A stretch of DNA of 41,915 nt from Bacteroidota bacterium (GTDB lineage: Bacteria > Bacteroidota > Bacteroidia > JABEUT01): contig JABDHI010000023.1 in assembly GCA_013285655.1 (NCBI GenBank), positions 1-41,915 of the forward strand. The letters run 5' to 3'. A program made the position numbers and the translations under genes. The notes beneath the pieces are model-generated. The model was not told the origin of the DNA, searched no databases, and saw only the letters and a list, made by a program, of their open reading frames with translations. Position 1 is the first letter of the stretch. Each line of letters opens with the position of its first letter. Shown piece by piece: positions 23,689 to 30,389 of the stretch.

Positions 23689-25010
23689 GAACTTTTCTCC
23701 ACAAACTTTATACCCATTGTTTCCAATTCGTTTAGTAGTGGATCATAAATCTCTTTTATAGTAGGTATGCAAACGCCTTTCAGCTTCAACTGATCGGTTA
23801 TAATGAGTTTGGTTAATATACCTAAAGGCAGGCCAACGGTCTTTGCCATGGCCGTATGTATAGCATCATCCCCTTTTACTACAAGCGATGAAGTAAGCGT
23901 GTGTTTTTTATTCTTCTTTTCGTATTCAAAAATGTGTTGCATCACAATCATATCGATATCACCATCCTTCAGCCTCCACTTTTCTTCTAACTGAGCTTGC
24001 AATATTTGTGCAGGTGTAGCATTCTTTAATGCAATCGGCCTATTCTCAAAAATACCGGCCCACTCCAGCATATCCATTACTTTCCCTTTTACAGGTATAT
24101 GAACATACTCAGCCAATTTGTGTTTTAAATCGCCTTTGCCATGCGGGACAAACGAATCAAAGAACTCTCTCAGTGTCATCTTCTCAGAACCTTCTACCAC
24201 GTATGTATCATCTGTAACACCTAACTGCACAAATACATTCCATGCCTCACAGTAAGCAGGCATGCGCAATGTACCACGTATCAGTGTTGGTATTTCTTCA
24301 ATACCATATATAGACCGGTAGCTCAACGAATCGCGGTTAGCATATCCTTCAAAATCGCCCCACCCTTCTACATGCATTTTTTCAATGCGTGTAAATAGTT
24401 TGTGGTAGGGTACATAGGCATATTTGCCGTTTTCAATAAACTTAGCAGTGCCCTGGCCTGCTAATATTACGTTGCGAGGGTTCCATGTAAACTTATATCC
24501 CCATGGGTTATCATTCGACTCAGGCGCGACAAGTCCGCCGGTATATGATTTAAAACTAAGTAGCTTTCCACCCTCTTCTTTTATCTCATCAATAATCTTC
24601 ATAGCCGAAGCATGGTCAATACCCGGATCGAGCCCAGCTTCATTCATCAGTATAATACCTGCTTTACGTGCATCCGCATCCAGTTTCTTCATTTCAGGCG
24701 ATACATAGGAAGCCGTAACCATATGCTTTTTCATTGCCACACATTGTGCAGCAATTTTAGGATGCAGAAAAGCAGGCAACATGGATATGACAATATCAGC
24801 TTTACTTATTTCATCATGTGTTAACTTCTCATCAGCAATATCCAAGGCAATAGGTCTTGCAGATGGGTGACCAGCGGTTTTTTGTTTAACCAGGTCTAAC
24901 GAAGTATCGGCAACAGTAACTTCAAAGTTATGTTGCTTAGCGTTATTTAGTAAGTATGTAATAAGCGACGAAGCCGATCTGCCTGCGCCAAGTATCAATA
25001 TTTTTTTCAT
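23685..25010 (-). CDS. saccharopine dehydrogenase-family protein (Lys9-like)
   Basis: 441 residues. An N-terminal Rossmann domain (ILILGAGRSASSLITYLL, VTVADTSLD, IVISMLPAFLHP) is followed by the saccharopine dehydrogenase C-terminal domain with EAGLDPGIDHASAM, FKSYTGGLVAPESNDNPWGYKFTWNPRNV and a final TMAKTVGLP-like helix. In lysine metabolism this enzyme interconverts saccharopine with aminoadipate semialdehyde and glutamate; in bacteria the true substrate may differ. It starts within the last codons of the FAH gene (ATGA overlap), the fourth gene of the recA operon. Confidence 0.9.
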   Translation of the reverse strand: MKKILILGAGRSASSLITYLLNNAKQHNFEVTVADTSLDLVKQKTAGHPSARPIALDIADEKLTHDEISKADIVISMLPAFLHPKIAAQCVAMKKHMVTASYVSPEMKKLDADARKAGIILMNEAGLDPGIDHASAMKIIDEIKEEGGKLLSFKSYTGGLVAPESNDNPWGYKFTWNPRNVILAGQGTAKFIENGKYAYVPYHKLFTRIEKMHVEGWGDFEGYANRDSLSYRSIYGIEEIPTLIRGTLRMPAYCEAWNVFVQLGVTDDTYVVEGSEKMTLREFFDSFVPHGKGDLKHKLAEYVHIPVKGKVMDMLEWAGIFENRPIALKNATPAQILQAQLEEKWRLKDGDIDMIVMQHIFEYEKKNKKHTLTSSLVVKGDDAIHTAMAKTVGLPLGILTKLIITDQLKLKGVCIPTIKEIYDPLLNELETMGIKFVEKSS

Positions 25011-25618
25011 TTCACTTCAAAGTCCAAAAGTTTCTCATTTTCTAAATATGCCTCTAGTCTGTCGCCAATTTTCACAGGGCCCACACCTACAGGAGTACCT
25101 GTAAATATAAGGTCGCCGGTGCGCAGGGTTACGTATTGAGATACGTATTCTATAATAGCATCGAAAGAAAATATCACATCCTTGGTATTACCTTCCTGCA
25201 CAGTTTTACCATTTATATCAAGTCGGAAGGATAGCGCACTTAGGTCTTTATAATGTTCTTTAGAATGCATAGCACCAACTACTCCTGAGCTATCAAATGC
25301 TTTTGCTTTTTCCCAAGGCAAGCCTTTGGCCTTACAAATAGCTTGCAGATCACGTGCCGTAAAATCAATACCCACACTCACTTCTTCGTAATACTTACTT
25401 GCAAATTGTTTCTGAATGTTCTTACCATTCTTATTGATTTTCAACACCACCTCTACTTCATGATGCACCTCGTTGGAGAACTTAGGAAAATAGAATGGAT
25501 CATTATTCAAAAGCAAAGCCGTATCAGGTTTCATAAAGAATACAGGCTCTGTTGGAGTTTCCGCTTTCATTTCCTTAGCGTGTTCGGCATAATTGCGCCC
25601 AATGCAAATGATCTTCAT
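25007..25618 (-). CDS. fumarylacetoacetate hydrolase-family protein
   Basis: 203 residues, a single FAH domain. Conserved elements include KIICIGRNYAEHAKE, FMKPDTALL, the metal ligands in EVHHEVEVVLKI, GIDFTARDLQ and a C-terminal LRTGDLIFTGTPVGVGPVKIGDRLEAYLEN. Family members hydrolyse or decarboxylate acylpyruvates, oxaloacetate or related diketo acids. It is compact (typical single-domain FAHD1 type). It follows the TPR lipoprotein by 6 bases and overlaps the next gene by 4. Confidence 0.93.
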   Translation of the reverse strand: MKIICIGRNYAEHAKEMKAETPTEPVFFMKPDTALLLNNDPFYFPKFSNEVHHEVEVVLKINKNGKNIQKQFASKYYEEVSVGIDFTARDLQAICKAKGLPWEKAKAFDSSGVVGAMHSKEHYKDLSALSFRLDINGKTVQEGNTKDVIFSFDAIIEYVSQYVTLRTGDLIFTGTPVGVGPVKIGDRLEAYLENEKLLDFEVK

Positions 25619-25624
25619 AGTATG

Positions 25625-26674
25625 TTATTTAAGTTTTGCTTTCACTTCTTTATAAGAATCCTGCGCTTCCTGAAAGTCAGGTTTCTGCCTCACAGCAATT
25701 GCTAAGTCAGCTTGTGCATCTTTAAAGTCATTCATCTCTTTGTAACATGTTCCGCGTGCAAAATATGCCATAGTATAGGTCGAATCGCTGTGTAATGCCT
25801 TGCTAAAATAATAAATAGCTCTTTTGTAGTCCTTATTATTTATATAACTGATAAAACCCATGTTATATAAGGCAAACTTGTAAGTAGAATCTACCTGCAG
25901 CAATTGAGTGTAGGATTTAATTGCATTATCATAATCTCCGGCAGCCTGGTAAAACATACCCTTATCGTAATACGGTTCAATACTATTCGGGTTAATGTTC
26001 TCAGCCGAATTAAAATAATCTACAGCATGGGCATTACCCTTACGCGAATAAATAAGCCCTAACTGAATATAGGCATCAAAATAACCCGAGTTCTGCTCTA
26101 TTGCTGTTTGCAAACTCGACATAGCCTTTGTTGTATCATGCACTTCTACAAATATCATGGCTTTCATAAAATAAGCTTTCGCCAAGTGGGCATTTATCTT
26201 CAGGGCTTTGTCTGCCAACTCAATAGATTCTTTATACTTCTTTACATAAAAGTAAATCTCGCCTAACTTAAGTAGCGCATCTGTGTTTGCTGGGTTCAGT
26301 GCAATGCATTTTTCAAATGCAGCCTTCGATTCACGCGTATGCCCCATTACAAAATCAACATCAGCCAGGCTACTGTAATATGAATCCTTCGTGCTGTCTA
26401 TCTTAACCGTTCTCGAAAAATCGTTAAATGCAGCTTGTACATTCTTTTGCAACATCTCTAATTTCCCTCTGTTCCAATATGCATCTGCATCCGTCGGATT
26501 AGAAGCAATTCGCGATGTTAATGCCGCTACCTTAGGGGAAATAGTATCAGCAGCAACCCGGCTTGTATCCTTACCGTGCTGCTGCTGAACTGATGCGCTC
26601 CTATTATTACAAGAAAAGCAGAGGCTTAATACCCCTGCTATTCCCGTAAATTTAATCCAAAAACCTAAGCTCAT
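25625..26674 (-). CDS. TPR-repeat lipoprotein
   Basis: 349 residues. The N-terminal signal segment ends in a lipobox (SLCFSC, acylated cysteine about residue 22), followed by a polar linker and then about eight TPR units from residue 50 to the end, with typical [15 protein letters not shown] and A-L-Y-N-M-G-F cores. It is probably an outer-membrane lipoprotein scaffold. Its start overlaps the recA stop by 4 bases, so translation is coupled to RecA, an unusual pairing. Confidence 0.9.
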   Translation of the reverse strand: MSLGFWIKFTGIAGVLSLCFSCNNRSASVQQQHGKDTSRVAADTISPKVAALTSRIASNPTDADAYWNRGKLEMLQKNVQAAFNDFSRTVKIDSTKDSYYSSLADVDFVMGHTRESKAAFEKCIALNPANTDALLKLGEIYFYVKKYKESIELADKALKINAHLAKAYFMKAMIFVEVHDTTKAMSSLQTAIEQNSGYFDAYIQLGLIYSRKGNAHAVDYFNSAENINPNSIEPYYDKGMFYQAAGDYDNAIKSYTQLLQVDSTYKFALYNMGFISYINNKDYKRAIYYFSKALHSDSTYTMAYFARGTCYKEMNDFKDAQADLAIAVRQKPDFQEAQDSYKEVKAKLK

Positions 26675-27720
26675 GCTTTCTGAGCAAGAGCATCTTTGAT
26701 CTTATGCTCTATTTCTTCTGCCAATTCAGGGTTATCGTTAAATATTTGTTTAACAGCTTCCCTTCCTTGTCCAAGGCGTGTTTCGCCATAACTGAACCAT
26801 GCGCCGGCTTTCTTTACTACGTTCTTCTCAACACCAAGGTCAACTATTTCGCCAGCCTTTGAAATACCTTCTCCATATATAATGTCGAATTCAGCCAACC
26901 CGAAAGGAGGACAAACTTTATTCTTAACCACTTTTACACGGGTACGGTTACCTACAACTTGTTCGCCTTCTTTAATTTGGGCAATACGGCGAATATCTAA
27001 ACGAACCGAAGCGTAGAACTTAAGTGCATTACCACCGGTGGTTGTTTCAGGGTTACCGAACATAACACCGATCTTTTCTCTTAACTGGTTGATAAATACG
27101 CAACAGCAACCGGTCTTATTAATAATTCCGGTAAGCTTACGTAGTGCCTGCGACATTAACCTTGCCTGCAAGCCCATCATCGAATCACCCATTTCGCCTT
27201 CAATTTCAGCGCGTGGGGTAAGTGCAGCTACCGAGTCAATAACCACCATATCTACAGCACCCGAACGAATAAGATTTTCTACAATTTCAAGTGCTTGTTC
27301 GCCATTATCGGGTTGCGATATAAGCAAGTTGCTTACATCAACACCTAATTTGGCTGCATAAAAACGATCGAACGCATGCTCAGCATCTATAAAAGCAGCA
27401 ATACCACCGTTGCGTTGTACATTAGCAATAGCATGTAATGCCAGGGTAGTTTTACCCGATGATTCCGGGCCATAAATTTCAACTACACGGCCTTTAGGAT
27501 ATCCGCCAACACCTAATGCAATATCCAATGTAAGCGAACCGGTTGGTATCACCTCAATAGCATCACCTGCAGTATCGCCCATTTTCATAATAGTGCCTTT
27601 ACCATAGGTCTTCTCAATTGTCTCAAGTGTAAGCGCTAAGGCTTTCAGCTTTTCTTTGTTCGCTTCTTTTACTGCGTCTCTCTTCTCTGCTTTTTCTACT
27701 TTTTCTGCTACTTTTTCCAT
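26671..27720 (-). CDS. recA: recombinase RecA
   Basis: 349 residues. Walker [10 protein letters not shown], the MAW-like motif with FIDAEHAFD, Walker [11 protein letters not shown], loop L1 [22 protein letters not shown] and loop L2 [25 protein letters not shown] are all intact. RecA forms filaments on single-stranded DNA for strand exchange and stimulates self-cleavage of LexA/CI-type repressors. An unusual Lys/Glu-rich N-terminal extension (about 25 residues) precedes the core. It starts an operon with the TPR lipoprotein; only a weak -7 candidate (TATCTTTA, 27764-27757, minus) is seen upstream. Confidence 0.98.
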   Translation of the reverse strand: MEKVAEKVEKAEKRDAVKEANKEKLKALALTLETIEKTYGKGTIMKMGDTAGDAIEVIPTGSLTLDIALGVGGYPKGRVVEIYGPESSGKTTLALHAIANVQRNGGIAAFIDAEHAFDRFYAAKLGVDVSNLLISQPDNGEQALEIVENLIRSGAVDMVVIDSVAALTPRAEIEGEMGDSMMGLQARLMSQALRKLTGIINKTGCCCVFINQLREKIGVMFGNPETTTGGNALKFYASVRLDIRRIAQIKEGEQVVGNRTRVKVVKNKVCPPFGLAEFDIIYGEGISKAGEIVDLGVEKNVVKKAGAWFSYGETRLGQGREAVKQIFNDNPELAEEIEHKIKDALAQKA

Positions 27721-27732
27721 GGTGATTGCATT

Positions 27733-27743
27733 TTGATGATTAT
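27733..27743 (-). promoter_or_regulatory. ATAATCATCAA element in recA leader
   Basis: Minus-strand ATAATCATCAA, 12 bases before the recA start codon. Near-identical TAAATCATCAA lies in the leaders of the XRE-S24 gene (29125-29115) and the gene at 29262 (29242-29252). Possibly a shared operator half-site; function unproven. Confidence 0.3.
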
Positions 27744-27804
27744 GAATTATTAAAATTAAAGATATATAATTATGTACTTATTACCTGTATTAAGTTTTGA
27801 ACAT

Positions 27805-28344
27805 TTAAGCCCTTTGATAGTTGAAAGTCCGCTCATTAAAATATCCTATTGACTGCTTGCTCTTCGCCTCTTCTAACATACTAACCGGAGGCATTTGAAT
27901 ATAGTCTTGTTTAAGTCCGTATTGCCATGCATATTTCTTTGCGTGACTCATCATTTTCTGAAATACTTCATCTACCACAAAATCAATTACCTGCCTGTAG
28001 TCAGTATGATAGCTTCCATTTAAATAATTAAGATTAATACTGCGGTTTGCCTTTATTATTATTGAATATTCGCCTGTCATTTCAACTGCTCTATCCTTAC
28101 CGGCAAAGGTTTGCAGGTACTTTATCTTTGCTTTTATGCTGTACATTAAAGGTACTTCACCTGCTTTCGATACTTTTTGAAGCGTCTTCATTTGTATAAG
28201 CAGTTCATCCTTTTCGGTAGCATTTAAAATGCAGGTGCTTGAATTACCGTGAAACAAGCCCAGGCTAATTTCAAGCGGATCGTGTTTTATTAATTCAGCT
28301 ACTGAGTCAATAAACATAGAGGGTAACCTATCTATCTTTCTCAT
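27805..28344 (-). CDS. hypothetical protein (179 aa), follows the S24 regulator
   Basis: I do not recognise the family. The frame opens at 28374, but the ATG at 28344 (MRKIDRLPSMFIDS) is preferred because it falls 4 bases after the stop of the upstream XRE-S24 gene instead of overlapping it by 26. The protein has no signal peptide. It shows amphipathic helices (MKTLQKVSKAGEVPLMYSIKAKIKYLQTF), a beta-like segment AVEMTGEYSIIIKANRSINLNYL and a helical part FVVDEVFQKMMSHAKKYAWQYG. Its position in an apparent operon with the regulator and next to recA points to a role connected with that regulator. Confidence 0.65.
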   Translation of the reverse strand: MRKIDRLPSMFIDSVAELIKHDPLEISLGLFHGNSSTCILNATEKDELLIQMKTLQKVSKAGEVPLMYSIKAKIKYLQTFAGKDRAVEMTGEYSIIIKANRSINLNYLNGSYHTDYRQVIDFVVDEVFQKMMSHAKKYAWQYGLKQDYIQMPPVSMLEEAKSKQSIGYFNERTFNYQRA

Positions 28345-28348
28345 GATG

Positions 28349-29113
28349 TTATTTTTTAATTCTTTCAAACTCAATTTTCAAATCTCTGAGCATATTCATA
28401 ATGCTTTCCAAATTCAATTCTTCAGGTTTGCTCTTCGATGTGTTTATGGCACATTGGTATTCCCACACTTCAAGTATATCTTCTGCCTTTACTTTATATG
28501 GGTCATATACCTTATTATCTGAATGGAGGCTAAGTGTTCCGTCTTCTTTAAGGTTTGAATACACACGCTTATAAACCAAACCCTCGTCACGGGTAACTAA
28601 TATATAGGTCTGGCCATCTTTCACTTCCTGGAAAGATTCCATATACTTGCCGATAACGAAGCTTCCATCAGTTAAAGGAGGCATTGAATCTCCTTTTATA
28701 GGGAAAGCCCTGTGCTTACCAACAGGCAGGAACGGAAAGTTCATGTGCTGGAGGCTCTCAATGTATTCAGGATCGGCATAACCATTAAGATACCCCGCCT
28801 GCGCTTTAATGGGTACCACTTCAACAAGGTCATTACCATCTTTATCTACCATTATAGGAAACAGAATTCGGTTTTCACCCACTTTCATTAAATCTTCCGG
28901 TTTAGTTTTAGACAAATTGGCACGCAGGAGGGCATCAATGGCAACATGAAAATAATCAGCAAATTTTATTAATAGATCGTAAGGAGGTTCGGCACGGCCT
29001 TCTTCATAAGATGCTAAACGTGCCCGTTGTATGCTCAACACATCTGCCAACGATTCTTGCGAAAGGTTGCGCAGTTTTCGGAGTGTTTTTATATTTCTAT
29101 CTATTAGCGACAT
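28349..29113 (-). CDS. XRE-family HTH regulator with S24 (CI/LexA-like) domain
   Basis: 254 residues. The N-terminal HTH (LRKLRNLSQESLADVLSIQRARLASYEEGRAEP) is of the Cro/CI type. The C-terminal S24 domain has a serine in FPIKGDSMPPL and a lysine in GLVYKRVY, the catalytic pair of LexA/CI self-cleavage, and a possible Ala-Gly cleavage pair in KAQAGYLNGY. Such proteins repress genes until RecA filaments provoke cleavage, although many Bacteroidota members have not been shown to self-cleave. It has its own promoter (29133-29162), is followed 4 bases later by the 179-residue gene, then recA. I cannot tell whether it is host or phage derived; no phage genes are nearby. Confidence 0.9.
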   Translation of the reverse strand: MSLIDRNIKTLRKLRNLSQESLADVLSIQRARLASYEEGRAEPPYDLLIKFADYFHVAIDALLRANLSKTKPEDLMKVGENRILFPIMVDKDGNDLVEVVPIKAQAGYLNGYADPEYIESLQHMNFPFLPVGKHRAFPIKGDSMPPLTDGSFVIGKYMESFQEVKDGQTYILVTRDEGLVYKRVYSNLKEDGTLSLHSDNKVYDPYKVKAEDILEVWEYQCAINTSKSKPEELNLESIMNMLRDLKIEFERIKK

Positions 29114-29114
29114 C

Positions 29115-29125
29115 TTGATGATTTA
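29115..29125 (-). promoter_or_regulatory. TAAATCATCAA element in the XRE-S24 gene leader
   Basis: Minus-strand TAAATCATCAA directly before the ATG at 29113; identical 11-mer at 29242-29252 on the plus strand before the divergent gene, and near-identical before recA. Confidence 0.3.
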
Positions 29126-29132
29126 TTTAGCA

Positions 29133-29162
29133 CAAAACTACTAAGTATTTTATCATAACAAA
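29133..29162 (-). promoter_or_regulatory. promoter of the XRE-S24 gene
   Basis: Minus-strand TTTG (29162-29159), 18-base spacer, -7 box TAGTTTTG (29140-29133). The start codon is 19 bases after the -7 box. Confidence 0.6.
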
Positions 29163-29181
29163 TATTTTACTGGTGTTTTTT

Positions 29182-29252
29182 TTAGCATTACATTATAATA
29201 TATTGATTATCAACATAATAAAATTATAAATAAATGCTAATTAAATCATCAA
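29182..29252. promoter_or_regulatory. operator-like inverted repeats between divergent genes
   Basis: A perfect odd palindrome TTGATTATCAA (29203-29213) lies between the arms of an inverted repeat TTAGCATT (29182-29189) / AATGCTAA (29233-29240), and is followed by TAAATCATCAA (29242-29252). XRE regulators often bind such palindromes in their own control region; binding here is inference. Confidence 0.4.
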
Positions 29253-29261
29253 TTATAAAAC

Positions 29262-29969
29262 ATGAACCAAATAAAATCTAGTCCCGCTAAAATAATTGGC
29301 ACTATATTTAGTTCCTTATCTATAAACAAGTTAATGACACGACCGACCTTTATTGGGGCAACCTTAGTAGCATTATTTCTTATTATAACTTGCTCCAAAA
29401 CGTTGTTGGGTCAATACACATCTTCTCCACCCAATACTAAATGGGAAAGCGTAAAGACAGACGATAAACTATCTAATACTCTGTTTACCCACCTTACCAT
29501 GTTTAGAGATTCTGCTTACTTACAAAATGGCGATACAGATGATTTTAACGTTCCCATAAGGTCAAACATATATGCATGGGGGGCTTGTAACCCTGACACC
29601 TTACTATTTTGTGATGAAAGCACAAACGGCGATACACTTATTATACATGCCACCGCCCCTTCTATGTGTTGTATGGATTATCTGACCATTCGAATTTATA
29701 AAAACACATTTACCTCATACTTCTATTATTCATATGATATTGAACCGGATGCGGTATTAATACGGCCAATCGTTCAGGAATTAACTTTAAAAAGCACCAA
29801 ATACAGCAAAGGCAATAGCTTGGAAGGGTATATTAATTTTATAGGAACAGGTATAGACACCAGCGCAACCAACGAGATCATGCTCTCACATCAAGATTCT
29901 ACTAAAGATAATATACAAAGGATTGATACAGCAATGGCGAAAGGATACTTTAAGTGTATTATTAAGTAG
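29262..29969 (+). CDS. hypothetical exported or membrane protein (235 aa)
   Basis: I do not recognise the family. A basic N-terminus and a hydrophobic segment (about residues 28-48, TFIGATLVALFLIITC) precede a mature region rich in Ser, Thr, Asp and Asn. The mature region has several cysteines (WGACNPDTLLFCDES, SMCCMDYL) and a CIIK end. The ITCSK segment could be a lipobox but threonine before the cysteine is unusual. It is divergent from the XRE-S24 regulator over a 148-base region holding inverted repeats, so it may be controlled by that regulator. Start ATG at 29262 is the first in frame; the internal ATG before TRPTF would shorten the N-terminus. Confidence 0.65.
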   Translation: MNQIKSSPAKIIGTIFSSLSINKLMTRPTFIGATLVALFLIITCSKTLLGQYTSSPPNTKWESVKTDDKLSNTLFTHLTMFRDSAYLQNGDTDDFNVPIRSNIYAWGACNPDTLLFCDESTNGDTLIIHATAPSMCCMDYLTIRIYKNTFTSYFYYSYDIEPDAVLIRPIVQELTLKSTKYSKGNSLEGYINFIGTGIDTSATNEIMLSHQDSTKDNIQRIDTAMAKGYFKCIIK

Positions 29970-30046
29970 CGCCATATAATATTGCTTTTAAGTTTTTTTA
30001 ACAATGCAGCCCTATCCCACTTCACTTATCCTTCATGATGCGGCCC

Positions 30047-30054
30047 TAATTTTG
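30047..30054 (+). promoter_or_regulatory. -7 box TAATTTTG
   Basis: Exact TAnnTTTG match ending 33 bases before the start codon of the Lys-rich peptide at 30088. Confidence 0.5.
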
Positions 30055-30087
30055 CTTTCATAAACTAACCAATAAATTTAAACTGTT

Positions 30088-30291
30088 ATGAAAAACTTAG
30101 GTTTAATCCTCGCTTCCCTGGTTCTCTTTACCAGTGTTTCTTTTGCAAGTCCAATTGCTAAGAAGAATGTAAAACAAGACAAAGCAAAGGCTGAAAAAAC
30201 AGAAACAAAGAAAGAAGAAAAGAAGACAGATAGCAAAAGCGTAAAGAAGGAAACAAAGAAAACAGAAACAAAGGCTACTGACAAAAAGTAA
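30088..30291 (+). CDS. exported lysine-rich low-complexity peptide (67 aa)
   Basis: A signal peptide (1-20, ending SFAS) is followed by about 47 residues dominated by Lys, Glu, Thr, Asp and Ser, about 18 of them Lys, with no aromatic residue. Repeated motifs of the form KKETKKTETK make it intrinsically disordered and highly basic in the periplasm. I know no function; binding of polyanions such as LPS, peptidoglycan or nucleic acid would fit. It has its own -7 box and a strong terminator, so it is a discrete and probably well expressed gene. The opposite strand has a 68-residue low-complexity frame, a shadow of the same repeats. Confidence 0.8.
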   Translation: MKNLGLILASLVLFTSVSFASPIAKKNVKQDKAKAEKTETKKEEKKTDSKSVKKETKKTETKATDKK

Positions 30292-30315
30292 TCAGCTTAT
30301 TTGAGTATCTTATCT

Positions 30316-30343
30316 AAAACCCCGGCCTGTAAGCCGGGGTTTT
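30316..30343 (+). terminator. terminator of the Lys-rich peptide gene
   Basis: Hairpin AAAACCCCGGC / GCCGGGGTTTT with a 6-base loop, 25 bases after the stop codon. Confidence 0.9.
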
Positions 30344-30361
30344 GTTATTTACCTACAATCT

Positions 30362-30369
30362 TATATTTG
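30362..30369 (+). promoter_or_regulatory. -7 box TATATTTG that sets the start of the TPR-phosphatase
   Basis: Exact TAnnTTTG, 20 bases before the TTG at 30390. A start further upstream would fall inside the preceding terminator. Confidence 0.55.
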
Positions 30370-30389
30370 TCTTTCTAATTTCAACGGCA

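Noticed and set aside
30342-30389. Longer N-terminus of the TPR-phosphatase from TTG at 30342
   Set aside because: It would start inside the preceding terminator and ahead of the -7 box at 30362-30369.
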